The position numbers and the translations under genes are program-made. 64,000 bases of DNA, taken from assembly GCF_028687615.1 (NCBI RefSeq), contig NZ_JAQTZU010000003.1, positions 1-64,000 on the forward strand. The letters run 5' to 3'. This DNA comes from Methylovulum sp. (GTDB lineage: Bacteria; Pseudomonadota; Gammaproteobacteria; Methylococcales; Methylomonadaceae). The notes under the pieces were generated by a model, which did not search any database, was not told the origin of the DNA, and saw only the letters and a list, made by a program, of their open reading frames with translations. This document shows, piece by piece, positions 37,563 through 46,505 of this stretch (position 1 is its first letter; each line of letters begins with the position of its first letter).

Positions 37563-38115
37563 AAGGCCTCACGGATTACAAAAGCCTAGCGACCCAACAG
37601 GGTGATGGACGCTAAGCGGCTAATGATCAATCACCGCATCATAACAGAAACTTATCCCCGTTAAAGCCGGGTAAAAAACCCCTTCTCCACCTGGGAGAAG
37701 GCTGGGATGGGGGCAAAAATTTGCACCTATAAGCCCCAATCCCACCACAAACCGCAAACCCCATCCAACATCCATAAAATTTTTCACAAAAACGCCGTTA
37801 TTTTGATGATCACCAACGCCGTGCCTTCCAAGCCATTTTGCTAATGACACCTGCGAATAAAAGACTTATGGAAACTGCCGCAAACACCATCGAAAAATAA
37901 TTCACTGAAAACCACCCAAGTGTGAGAAATTCACTAACAATGGGGTAAACAAATCACTAGAATCTGGCGGCGTAGCTAGCGGTAAGGTTACGGGCTTTGA
38001 TGGCTTGCAAGAGATGAACAGAATATAGATATGCAAGCTGTTGGGCTTTGTTATTTTTTGCTCATTCCCAAGCTCCGCTTGGAAACAGATAATTTTCTTA
38101 GTTGAGGTAAAAAAC
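37563..38115. other. gene-free stretch with repeats
   Basis: About 550 bp without a supportable gene. It contains a CCCTTCTCC-type palindromic repeat (37673-37714) and a small palindrome CCAAGCTCCGCTTGG near 38070, just before the amidase ribosome site. Confidence 0.5.
37673..37714 (+). repeat. REP-like repeat, GGGAGAAGG variant
   Basis: CCCCTTCTCC and GGGAGAAGG form a stem and are followed by CTGGGATGGGGGC. This is a diverged relative of the two repeats that flank the DUF559 gene near 63.3-63.7 kb. Confidence 0.6.
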
Positions 38116-39273
38116 ATGAAAAAATTTATTCGGCTGTTCTTAATATTACCTTTTGTAATCGCCTTGCTGTTGGCTTATGAAGCAATGGCAACCGAAACGC
38201 GAGTACAAGCAGCTAGTGGTTCCGCTGGCGTAGAAATCTCCCTCGCAAGGGCAGAACGGGAAACTCTGCTCGCTCTCGCTCGCGACTTCTTAATTCACCG
38301 CAATCAACACCTGATTGTGGGGGGTATGAAAGCGCAACAGGCTCTTCCGTTTCTTTCTGCGGATATGTCGATTCGTAGTGCTCGCGACAACACCACCTTG
38401 CAGGATCGCGCTGCCCGCCTTTCCGAGTTAGGCGAGGAGTACACTGGCTTTACCACTGATGTACGGCTCGTGAGTGTACGCAAGGTAAAAAATAAGTTAA
38501 TCGTACGTATTGAGGAGATGACCGAGTTTGACTACGCGCAAATAAACGGAGACGAACCGCAGTCCACCGGATTCCAAGTCAAGCGCGATTTCATTTTCAA
38601 GAAATCCGCACACATTGGATGGATTTTGGAGCGTGTTCAGTATGTGGATAATGGAGCTGCTCCTATAAACGAGGTAAGCGAGGTTATCGAGGTTAACGGA
38701 TCAGCCACTGGTTCCGAGCAATCACCGTTCCCGACATCGGATGCCCCGATCGATAGCTCGCAACTCAAGGCCAATGAAATCACCGAAAAGCCTGCCAATA
38801 CAATGCTGGCATCTGCGTACAGCTACTCGGCGATGGCGAACTACGCCAAGAGTTATGCCTATAGCTACAATCCGGCCTACCGCTCTTTTCCTAACGACTG
38901 CACAAACTTTATTTCTCAGGCGATGAGCTTCGGCGGCTGGTCAATGGTAGGTGGTTTTTACACACTCAATAGTGCGTGGTGGTACAACTCGATCCATCAA
39001 TCCTACACATGGGCAGGGGCAGAGAACTGGTACTGGTTTGCAAGAGGGAGCGGGCGAACCTCCTACCTGAGCAATGTTTGGTATATGCTGCTCGCAGATG
39101 TTCTGCAGGTAGACTTCGACCGGAACGGTAATATCAATCACACTATGATCGTCACAACTGTTGGGTCATCTGATCTCTACATAACATACCATAGCACCAA
39201 TACCAGAGATCGCTCGTTGCGCAGCTTTATTACACAGTTCCCGAATGCGTGGTATTACGCTCACCGTACCTGA
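38116..39273 (+). CDS. secreted amidase-domain protein (Amidase_6 type)
   Basis: 385 residues from the ATG at 38116 (TTGAGGT ribosome site); the frame is open further upstream without a good start. A signal peptide spans residues 1-26. A ~200-residue N-terminal region precedes a NlpC/P60-like domain: YNPAYRSFPNDCTNFISQAM with catalytic Cys262, and NINHTMIVTTVG with His342. This domain is mostly known from Firmicutes and Actinobacteria, often in cell-wall or sporulation proteins. It abuts a truncated membrane gene, which suggests insertion by transfer. Confidence 0.75.
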   Translation: MKKFIRLFLILPFVIALLLAYEAMATETRVQAASGSAGVEISLARAERETLLALARDFLIHRNQHLIVGGMKAQQALPFLSADMSIRSARDNTTLQDRAARLSELGEEYTGFTTDVRLVSVRKVKNKLIVRIEEMTEFDYAQINGDEPQSTGFQVKRDFIFKKSAHIGWILERVQYVDNGAAPINEVSEVIEVNGSATGSEQSPFPTSDAPIDSSQLKANEITEKPANTMLASAYSYSAMANYAKSYAYSYNPAYRSFPNDCTNFISQAMSFGGWSMVGGFYTLNSAWWYNSIHQSYTWAGAENWYWFARGSGRTSYLSNVWYMLLADVLQVDFDRNGNINHTMIVTTVGSSDLYITYHSTNTRDRSLRSFITQFPNAWYYAHRT

Positions 39274-39274
39274 T

Positions 39275-39607
39275 CAGCCGGGTCGGGCTTTGCCCAGCAA
39301 ATCAACGGTGGTCAACACCACCACGGCCCATAACGGGTCACTGGTGAGATACCAGAACGGCAGTGATGACAGGGTGGCGGCAAAAAACAGCCAGTCGGTT
39401 TTGGTGATAATGTCGGACTGTTTTAAGGCCGCCAAGATGGCAATCAGGATGCTGATCGCGCCGGACACGCCTATCGCCCACACCCCAAATTACCCATGAA
39501 AATACATGCGGCTTGATGTGTCCGCGCACAATGTCGTGCATATAGGGGATAAACGCGGTGAAGGTCAGCGCAATCGCCACTGCGCTACAGATGATTTTAT
39601 AGTCCAT
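39275..39607 (-). pseudogene. broken multi-helix membrane protein
   Basis: It begins MDYKIICSAVAIALTFTAF and reads ...HVFSWVIWG. Near 39483 it changes frame and continues VWAIGVSGAISILIAILAAL and ...PLWAVVVLTTVDLLGKARPG. The hydrophobic helices match an uncharacterised conserved membrane protein, with an internal deletion and frameshift. The C-terminus ends abruptly next to the stop codon of the convergent amidase gene. Confidence 0.65.
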
Positions 39608-39846
39608 TGTGTCAGGGCAAACGCATATAAATTAATTAAACAATCAATAAGTTACAAGGTTCTAGTATCGAGCATGGCTTAAATCAAAAGTGCTGGAACG
39701 GGTTTGTAGCCCGTTCCGTAACGATTTAGTGGCTTTTAGCAGGCTTAAAACGTTAAGGATGGGGTCGCCGTGGCACCTAGTGTTGGCTTTCGTGGAAAAA
39801 TGCCTTAGCTTGATGCGTATGGGAGGAAGCGGCTCTGTGCTTGCCT

Positions 39847-41448
39847 TTAGGGTTTTATACCCGCATTTTGTAAATGCCCATAAGCCGGAAAAGTCTGTAA
39901 ACGTTTATCTTCCAAGGGCTTGCCCACAGTAAAATGATACAAGCTTTGGAAGGCATCATCCTTGATTCCCAAAATCTCATGGACGCTGTCATCAAAATAA
40001 CAGCCTATCCCCGTACCGCGTATGCCTGCTGCTTCGGCTTCCAGATATAAGACTTGCCCGATCAGTCCGCACTCCCAGAATAAACGCCGGTACAGCCACG
40101 GCGATAAAGCCAGGGTTTCGCTGAATTCGGCGACCATCGCCACGCTGAACGCGCTGTCGCTGGCAATCGGTTGATGGCAGGACAGGGTTTTGGCGATTTG
40201 TTTCACGTCGCCGGAATACAAATGATAAAACGGCAAGGTGCCTGGCTGTTTTTGCCAGTCGAATGAACTCAGCGTCGCCGCCTGTAGTTTTGCCAACGCG
40301 GCGTCATCTCTGGGCAACGCATACAAACCGGGTGTTAAGCCTTCCACGCGATGCACAAACAAAAACAAATGGACTTTGGGCGGCCATCGCCAAAAACCGA
40401 AGGTGGCGACGCAGGGCAACACGGCGGCCAGCATCCGCTGAAAATCAGCCATCGGCAATGGCGGCATTTTTCCGTCGAACTGCTGTGCGCTGCGGCGTTG
40501 ACGGATAATTTCCGTGGCGGTTTGGGTGCAGGATGAGGTGGCGGGGAACTGGCAAAGGGCCAGCCATTCTGCTTCTTCCGTATGGGGTTTATGGGCGGCA
40601 GTGGCAATTTCATCAATGACCGGCCATTTATAGAAATGATAAGCGCGGAGGCTGTCGGCCTTGCCGTACCAAATCCCTGACTGGGTATTTTCTAACAAGG
40701 TATTGATAGTTAAAGCGTTACGCGTAGTTTGTGTGTGTATCCGGCAAACAATGTCGGGTGATTCTTCTTCCAATGGTTTGAAATCGGCTTTACGGTCTAG
40801 CCCCAATAAACTGGAAATTTCAGCATCCGAGCATTCTGGCAACAATTCCACCGACCATCCCAGCGTTGCCGCCGCATAGTGCAATGCGCCCAAGGCATGG
40901 CCGGTATCGTGTTGGCAATAACGGTAGGCCCGCTCGCCATATTTCCAGGCTTCCCGCCAGTGGACGGACGATAAGCCGATGAGGATGTCCGTGTGCTCGG
41001 CGGTATCAGAAAACAGGCAGCGTTGCTCAAGGCAATGGTCGTGGCTGACATAATGGTGGACGCCTGGCTGGATAATGCCGTTGCCGGTGCTGATGACATA
41101 GGCTTCGGTCGGATGCAGGTTGCCGCTGGAGGGGTTGCAGCGTAAAGACCAACGGCTGGGGCCAAATTCTTTCCAGGCCGACAAACCGAACGCCAATTCC
41201 AGCAACAAACCCAGGCTTTCCAAGTTTAATGGCAAAGCGTCTATGGATTGGGGATTATCAAGATCGGTAAACAGCGGTTTGAGTGCTTGGCCCGGCATCG
41301 GCAAGGCGATTGTTTCACACCCGGAAAACCGCCGGAATTGGTCAGGCTGGTCTTCCCAGTCTATCGTTTCCGGGCCTTTGGCATAGCGTTGCAGGGTATG
41401 CTTGGTGCGGTGATGGTAATTCAGGACGGTTTCGGTGTGTGGATTCAT
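39847..41448 (-). CDS. SagB/ThcOx-type nitroreductase-fold oxidoreductase
   Basis: A 533-residue protein of two nitroreductase-like halves. The first has SLRCNPSSGNLHPTEAYVIS, a SagB-family mark; the second has IRQRRSAQQFDGKMPPLPMA and EAAGIRGTGIGCYFDDSVHE. SagB proteins are FMN enzymes that oxidise azolines in RiPP peptides. No cyclodehydratase or precursor gene is visible nearby, so here it may serve another oxidation. The position next to the nif cluster has no clear meaning. Confidence 0.85.
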   Translation of the reverse strand: MNPHTETVLNYHHRTKHTLQRYAKGPETIDWEDQPDQFRRFSGCETIALPMPGQALKPLFTDLDNPQSIDALPLNLESLGLLLELAFGLSAWKEFGPSRWSLRCNPSSGNLHPTEAYVISTGNGIIQPGVHHYVSHDHCLEQRCLFSDTAEHTDILIGLSSVHWREAWKYGERAYRYCQHDTGHALGALHYAAATLGWSVELLPECSDAEISSLLGLDRKADFKPLEEESPDIVCRIHTQTTRNALTINTLLENTQSGIWYGKADSLRAYHFYKWPVIDEIATAAHKPHTEEAEWLALCQFPATSSCTQTATEIIRQRRSAQQFDGKMPPLPMADFQRMLAAVLPCVATFGFWRWPPKVHLFLFVHRVEGLTPGLYALPRDDAALAKLQAATLSSFDWQKQPGTLPFYHLYSGDVKQIAKTLSCHQPIASDSAFSVAMVAEFSETLALSPWLYRRLFWECGLIGQVLYLEAEAAGIRGTGIGCYFDDSVHEILGIKDDAFQSLYHFTVGKPLEDKRLQTFPAYGHLQNAGIKP

Positions 41449-41519
41449 CAGGCTGTCACTTTAATTAATAGGGTTTGTTGCGGCAAAGGCCCGATGGCTG
41501 TCTGATAAATATTATAAAT

Positions 41520-42674
41520 TTATCTAAAATCAAACGGTAGGCCAGAAAAAATTAAATCATCAAAATCATCTTGACGGCTTCTTTTGGGGATTTTGTAAGT
41601 TTTTAACCAGGCTTTAAAGGTCGTTGCATTGTCGAAATACGCAAGGTCTTTTTTGATGCGGGCTATCAGGTTTTCGACTTCGCGTGTGTCCTGTTCTAGG
41701 TTCAACACCAATTGCTTGGGTGATAACTGAGCGTAATAGGGCATTTGTAACTCAAGTTTGAAAGCCTCTTCGATTTGAAATATTTCTTGATCCAATTCAG
41801 CCAGTTGGTCTTTAAGGATTTTATTGAAATATTTCAAGCGGCTGTCAGCCATCTGGCTTAAGTGCGCGAGGTCAATTTGCTCGATTTCCAATTGCAATTC
41901 CAGCAGTTGCAACAAATCTTTTTTGCCATAAGCGGTATTGACGCGCTGCATCAATTCGGTTTTGCGTTCACGTTCGGCTTCATCCGGTTCGCGGTCAGGA
42001 TGCAGCACGGCGACCAATTTGCGGTAAACCTCTTGCACGGATTTGCTTGCCAACGCCTCTTCCTCTTGTTGGCGGGCTTCTTGTGCCAATTGCTTTTTGG
42101 TTTTTTTAGGTTGATGGGGCGTTTGTTCTTGGGCTTGCGTTGCTGATTGCTCGCGCAGTTTTTCTTGCAAATACGCCTGGAATTTCTCCGGCGAACTGAG
42201 ATCGACATCATCCTCCAAATCCACATCAAGCATTTCTTTGGCGAGGCCTTTCATCAGTTCGCCAACCGCCGCGTCAGTTTCTTGTTTAATGGTGTCAAAA
42301 TCCTCATCGCCATATTTGTTGAACAAGGCTTTCACTTCATCGGTTTCCATTTCGACCAATAAATCCTCGCACACGTCGATGATCAAATGCTTGATTTTGG
42401 CTTTATCGGTCTTTTTGAACAAGGGTTGGTCGTGAAACGTGTCCAACAACTTTATCCACTCCAATTGGTGCTGGTTCAGCGTTTCCACTAAGGGATCGTA
42501 TTCTTGCCCGACTTTTTGATGGTAAGAGGGGATGGTTTCCTTCCATTCCCGCAGTAAATTTTTTTGCCGGTCAATTTTTTTGCTCAGGCTATTAAATTGT
42601 TTTTGTGCGGCGGATAAGGTTTTTGCCTGGGCTTTAGGTTTAACTTGGACGACTTTATTGTTGGCTTTGGTCAT
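41520..42674 (-). CDS. J-domain protein
   Basis: A 384-residue charged protein with coiled coils at both ends. In the middle (residues ~215-265) is a J-domain: SVQEVYRKLVAVLHPDREPD with the HPD tripeptide. It lacks the G/F and zinc domains of DnaJ, so it is a type III co-chaperone, probably giving one DnaK partner a specific job. It starts 85 bp from the end of the NifZ-like gene upstream on the same strand, so the two may be co-transcribed. Confidence 0.8.
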   Translation of the reverse strand: MTKANNKVVQVKPKAQAKTLSAAQKQFNSLSKKIDRQKNLLREWKETIPSYHQKVGQEYDPLVETLNQHQLEWIKLLDTFHDQPLFKKTDKAKIKHLIIDVCEDLLVEMETDEVKALFNKYGDEDFDTIKQETDAAVGELMKGLAKEMLDVDLEDDVDLSSPEKFQAYLQEKLREQSATQAQEQTPHQPKKTKKQLAQEARQQEEEALASKSVQEVYRKLVAVLHPDREPDEAERERKTELMQRVNTAYGKKDLLQLLELQLEIEQIDLAHLSQMADSRLKYFNKILKDQLAELDQEIFQIEEAFKLELQMPYYAQLSPKQLVLNLEQDTREVENLIARIKKDLAYFDNATTFKAWLKTYKIPKRSRQDDFDDLIFSGLPFDFR

Positions 42675-42759
42675 GGTGATAATCTCATGGATGCGGGAAA
42701 CATGGACGCTAGTTACAGCCAGAATCCATGAGCATTATTTTACCAAACAATCTTATTGG

Positions 42760-43023
42760 CTAATTGACCAATCTCGGTTCCACCATCAAATCATCAATCC
42801 AGCAACCGACCGGATTGCCCAAATTCATTTCCTTATCTTCAAAGCGCACCAAATAAACGCTACGTTCGGGTTGTTCTTCGACATGGCCTATCATCGTGAT
42901 GACGCCGCGTGTGCCAGCATCCGCCAATACTTCGCCCTCGTTGCCGCCGGGGATTGAGCCATCATCAGTGATGGTGGCCGCCGCATAGACAATATCGCCT
43001 ATATCCAAATCTTCTACTCTCAT
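42760..43023 (-). CDS. small NifZ-family protein
   Basis: An 87-residue protein resembling one NifZ domain: GDIVYAAATITDDGSIPG, GTRGVITMIGHV, SVYLVRFEDKEM and VGCWIDDLM line up with the same elements of the longer NifZ at 52164. NifZ helps mature the MoFe protein P-clusters. It faces iscA across a NifA-controlled promoter region. The single-domain form may be a second, diverged copy. Confidence 0.7.
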   Translation of the reverse strand: MRVEDLDIGDIVYAAATITDDGSIPGGNEGEVLADAGTRGVITMIGHVEEQPERSVYLVRFEDKEMNLGNPVGCWIDDLMVEPRLVN

Positions 43024-43050
43024 GTCATTTCTCGCTGATGGTGTGTTTTT

Positions 43051-43066
43051 TGTAGTAAAGCTTACA
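43051..43066. promoter_or_regulatory. NifA upstream activator sequence
   Basis: TGT-AGTAAAGCTT-ACA fits the NifA consensus TGT-N10-ACA exactly. It lies 96 bp upstream of a sigma-54 promoter, in the normal range for enhancer-bound NifA. Confidence 0.75.
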
Positions 43067-43161
43067 AAATCGGATGGATTGTCTTATGTAAGCTATCTGC
43101 CACCCGTGGCATTTAACTATTATTTTTCTTATATCAATAGCTTATAAAAATAAAAATATGA

Positions 43162-43178
43162 TGGCACACAGGTTGCTT
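43162..43178 (+). promoter_or_regulatory. sigma-54 promoter of iscA-nifUS
   Basis: TGGCAC-ACAGG-TTGCTT matches the -24/-12 consensus (TGGCAC-N5-TTGC) without mismatch. It is 44 bp upstream of the iscA start. Confidence 0.88.
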
Positions 43179-43221
43179 AAAGTAATAACAAGAACGATGC
43201 CAACCCTTTCAGGAGACTCAA

Positions 43222-43578
43222 GTGATTACATTAACAGAAAAAGCTATTAGCGCGGTCGGTCGCTTTATCGCCAGTTCGGAAACGCCTTCTGCCGGGCTTC
43301 GTATTGAAGTCACCGATGGCGGTTGCTCAGGCTACCAATACGGGTTGAAGCTCGAAGCCGAAAACACCGCAGAAGACACGGTGATTGATTGCGGCGAAGT
43401 CAAGGTCTATGTCGATCCTGTCAGTTTTCCGATGTTGGATGGCATGTCGATAGATTTTCTCGACAGCATCGACGGTTCTGGATTCAAATTCACCAACCCG
43501 AATGCGGCGAAAAGTTGCGCTTGCGGTTCTTCGTTTAACCCTAACCCTAGTGGGACTGGGACTAAAACCTGTTCATAA
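43222..43578 (+). CDS. iscA: nif-associated A-type Fe-S carrier IscA
   Basis: A 118-residue A-type scaffold/carrier starting at a GTG with an AGGAG site. The three cluster Cys are in TDGGCSGYQYGL and the final CACGSSF. It carries [4Fe-4S] clusters from NifU to target proteins. It is first in the operon iscA-nifU-nifS, the same order as in Azotobacter vinelandii. The C-terminal ~12 residues (NPNPSGTGTKTCS) are an extension. Confidence 0.92.
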   Translation: MITLTEKAISAVGRFIASSETPSAGLRIEVTDGGCSGYQYGLKLEAENTAEDTVIDCGEVKVYVDPVSFPMLDGMSIDFLDSIDGSGFKFTNPNAAKSCACGSSFNPNPSGTGTKTCS

Positions 43579-43641
43579 CCATACATATCGTTCCCCCGAT
43601 TCCTGTGTGCCCACAGGAGATAATGGGAATTCCATAATGTA

Positions 43642-43708
43642 GGGTGGGCGACGCTGTTATGCCCACCGTAACCAGATTTAAAAGTGGGCATAACAGCGTC
43701 GCCCACCC
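43642..43708. repeat. perfect 25-bp inverted repeat between iscA and nifU
   Basis: The left arm (43642-43666, begins GGGTGGGCGACGCTG) and the right arm (43684-43708, ends CAGCGTCGCCCACCC) are exact complements around a 17-base loop. It makes a very stable hairpin in the nif transcript. It may be a mobile palindromic repeat and may also set the ratio of iscA to nifUS message. Confidence 0.85.
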
Positions 43709-43731
43709 CTACCCAATCCGAGGACACATCC

Positions 43732-44637
43732 ATGTGGGACTATTCAGATAAAGTCAAAGAACATTTTTTTAACCCAAAAAATGCCGGGGCGGTCGTTGAT
43801 GCGAATGCCACAGGCGAAGTCGGTTCCATCAGTTGCGGCGATGCCTTAAGGCTGACCTTGAAAGTCGAGGATGAAACGGAGGTGATCCTGGAAGCCGGAT
43901 TCCAAACGTTTGGTTGCGGTTCGGCGATTGCGTCATCATCGGTGCTGACCGAAATTATCAAGGGCATGACCTTGGATGAAGCGTTAAAAGTCACCAACCA
44001 AGACATCGCCGACCATCTGGAAGGCTTGCCGCCAGAAAAAATGCACTGCTCGGTGATGGGCCGCGAAGCCTTGCAAGCGGCGATTGCCAATTACCGTGGT
44101 GAAGAATGGAAGGACGACCATGAAGAAGGCGCGTTGGTCTGCAAATGTTTTGCGATTGATGCGGTGATGATCGAAGAGATGGTCTGGGCCAATAAATTGC
44201 GTACCGTTGAAGATGTCACCAACTTTACTAAAGCCGGTGGCGGCTGTGCGTCTTGCCATGAAGACATTGAAGCCATTCTGGAAAAAGTGCTGGCGGAAAA
44301 AGGCGAGAAATTCGATCCTGAAGCGGCGCCTGTAACCAAAAAACCCGTCGTTGCCGAAGTTAAAGGCCCGTTGACCAATTTGCAACGCATCAAAAAAATC
44401 GAGGAAGTGCTGGAATCGTTGCGGCCTACACTGATGGCGGACGGTGGCGATGTCGAGCTGGTTGAAGTCATCGGCAACACGGCTTATGTCAATATGACCG
44501 GTGCCTGTAGCGGCTGCCAAATGGCGGCGATGACCATCGCCGGCATCCAGCAACGGTTGATGGAAGTGATGGGTGAATTCATCAAAGTCGTGCCCGCTTC
44601 GGAAATGAAAAAACTGGTCAATATTGAGGTGGCGTGA
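43732..44637 (+). CDS. nifU: Fe-S cluster scaffold NifU
   Basis: 301 residues from the ATG at 43732. Three domains: an IscU-like N-terminus ([29 protein letters not shown] with three Cys), a central [2Fe-2S] ferredoxin-like part (CKCFAID, GGGCASC) and a C-terminal Nfu domain ([10 protein letters not shown]). It assembles clusters from iron and NifS sulfur for nitrogenase. Its stop overlaps the nifS start. A long hairpin separates it from iscA. Confidence 0.96.
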   Translation: MWDYSDKVKEHFFNPKNAGAVVDANATGEVGSISCGDALRLTLKVEDETEVILEAGFQTFGCGSAIASSSVLTEIIKGMTLDEALKVTNQDIADHLEGLPPEKMHCSVMGREALQAAIANYRGEEWKDDHEEGALVCKCFAIDAVMIEEMVWANKLRTVEDVTNFTKAGGGCASCHEDIEAILEKVLAEKGEKFDPEAAPVTKKPVVAEVKGPLTNLQRIKKIEEVLESLRPTLMADGGDVELVEVIGNTAYVNMTGACSGCQMAAMTIAGIQQRLMEVMGEFIKVVPASEMKKLVNIEVA

Positions 44638-45845
44638 TGACTGACATTTACTTGGACAACAACGCCACCACCAAGGTGGACAGGGCGGTGGTCGATGTGA
44701 TGATCCCGTATTTTCTCGAACAATACGGCAATCCGTCGTCGATACATAAATTTGCCGACGGCGTGGCGAAAGGGATCAAAAATGCCCGGCAACAGGTGCA
44801 GAATTTGATCGGTTGCGAACATGACTCCGAGATCATTTTTACGTCGTGCGGAACGGAATCCAATTCCACGGCGATTTTGTCGGCGATTAAAGCCCAGCCG
44901 AACAAAAAGGAAATCATCACCACCACGGTTGAGCATCCAGCGATTTTAAGCCTGTGCGAAGCCTTGGAAAAAGAAGGCTACACGATACACCGGATGCCGG
45001 TGGACCGTGCCGGACGCTTGAACTTGGAAGCGTATAAAAAATTGCTGTCAGACCAAGTGGCGATAGTCTCCGTGATGTGGGCGAACAACGAAACCGGCAC
45101 CATTTTCCCCGTTGTGGAAATGGCGGAATTGGCGAATGCGGCAGGGGTGATGTTCCATACCGATGCCGTGCAAGCGGTCGGCAAAATCCCGATGATGTTG
45201 CAGGACACCAAAATCGACATGCTATCCTTATCAGGCCACAAACTGCATTCGCCCAAAGGCATCGGCGTGTTGTACCTGCGCCGTGGCACACGTTACCGTC
45301 CCTTGTTGCGCGGCGGCCATCAGGAACGCGGGCGGCGTGCCGGCACCGAAAACACCGCGTCCATCGTCGGTTTGGGCAAAGCCTGTGAGCTGGCGTTAGA
45401 GCATATCGAATTTGAAAACACCAAAGTCAAAGCCATGCGCGACCGTCTGGAGCGCGGCATCACTGAGGAGATTCCGCATTGTTTTGTCACCGGCGACATG
45501 GACAACCGCTTGCCAAATACCACCGACATTGCCTTTGAATACATCGAAGGCGAAGCGATATTGATGCTGCTGAACAAAGCCGGGATTGCCGCGTCCAGCG
45601 GTTCGGCGTGTACGTCTGGGTCTTTGGAGCCATCGCACGTTATGCGGGCGATGGACATACCCTATACAGCCGCCCACGGCACAATCCGGTTTTCCTTCTC
45701 GCGTTACAACAGCATGCACGAAGTCGATGAGGTGTTGAAAGTCATGCCGGGTGTGGTGGCGACTTTGCGGAAATTATCGCCGTATTGGGATGGCGATGGC
45801 CCGGTCGTGAATCCTGAGCAGGCGTTTAAACCAACTTATGCGTAA
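44637..45845 (+). CDS. nifS: cysteine desulfurase NifS
   Basis: 402 residues; the ATG overlaps the nifU stop. The PLP Lys is in LSLSGHKLHSPKGIG and the active-site Cys in ASSGSACTSGSLEPSHV. It takes sulfur from cysteine as a persulfide and passes it to NifU. The nif operon is interrupted after this gene by a phospholipase C gene on the other strand. Confidence 0.96.
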   Translation: MTDIYLDNNATTKVDRAVVDVMIPYFLEQYGNPSSIHKFADGVAKGIKNARQQVQNLIGCEHDSEIIFTSCGTESNSTAILSAIKAQPNKKEIITTTVEHPAILSLCEALEKEGYTIHRMPVDRAGRLNLEAYKKLLSDQVAIVSVMWANNETGTIFPVVEMAELANAAGVMFHTDAVQAVGKIPMMLQDTKIDMLSLSGHKLHSPKGIGVLYLRRGTRYRPLLRGGHQERGRRAGTENTASIVGLGKACELALEHIEFENTKVKAMRDRLERGITEEIPHCFVTGDMDNRLPNTTDIAFEYIEGEAILMLLNKAGIAASSGSACTSGSLEPSHVMRAMDIPYTAAHGTIRFSFSRYNSMHEVDEVLKVMPGVVATLRKLSPYWDGDGPVVNPEQAFKPTYA

Positions 45846-45868
45846 CTAATGTAAACCCGTAGCTATTG

Positions 45869-45890
45869 TTCCCACGCTTCGGCGTGGGAA
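45869..45890 (+). terminator. hairpin after nifS
   Basis: TTCCCACGC and GCGTGGGAA pair around a TTCG tetraloop, 23 bp after the nifS stop. There is no T-run, so it may act as an RNA-stabilising or REP-type element rather than a true terminator. Confidence 0.5.
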
Positions 45891-46030
45891 TGCCGTCCCG
45901 GACGCTCTCGCGTCACCATCCCAGCACCTGCAGGACATGTTTTAAAAGCGTCGCATAGCTGCTTTAAAACACGCCCTCAACCCCGCATAATTCCCCGCAC
46001 TGGACAGGCCATGCAACCCGAATCGGTATC

Positions 46031-46258
46031 ATGCTATGGGGTTATCCGCTAATGGGTGTATTCCATACGGATCACACGGCTTTTCTAGGAAAAAACAGCA
46101 ACGCCTTGGGTTTTTCCAACCTGAATGCCTTGGGTTACCGGGTGGAAACGGATTTTAGCAAAGATAAATGGAGAGTAAGCTCGGCCGCCTTGGGATTTAA
46201 CTATTTGACCGGCGATAATGTTGAAGGGTATGAGGTGGTTTTTAATTTGGGCTTTTGA
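46031..46258 (+). pseudogene. C-terminal fragment of an outer-membrane barrel protein
   Basis: 75 codons ending in NVEGYEVVFNLGF, with the alternating pattern and terminal Phe of an outer-membrane beta-barrel strand. No signal or N-terminal part is present. It lies in the gap between nifS and phospholipase C, so it is probably debris from the event that opened the nif operon. Confidence 0.45.
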
Positions 46259-46505
46259 AGCTTGGTCCCGTTGTTGCCAGGAAATGGTTCTGTGCCATTT
46301 GTGCGCCTTTCCTGAACCAATTTATTGGCAGTGGTGCTGGGGAAGATAAAACAGGATGGATGCTCAGGATGGATGCTTTGGAACACAGCCTATTGATTAG
46401 AATTTAAGCTGAAAGCCTAAAGCGAGAGGCATCGGTTTTCGATACGACACCCCCGCCTTAGAATTTGGGGGGTATTGGCTCCCCCCACACTTTCCCTTCA
46501 GTCCA

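Noticed and set aside
43087..43103. Weak sigma-54-like site on the minus strand for the NifZ-like gene
   Set aside because: The -12 GC is AC and the NifA site would lie downstream of it, so I do not call it.
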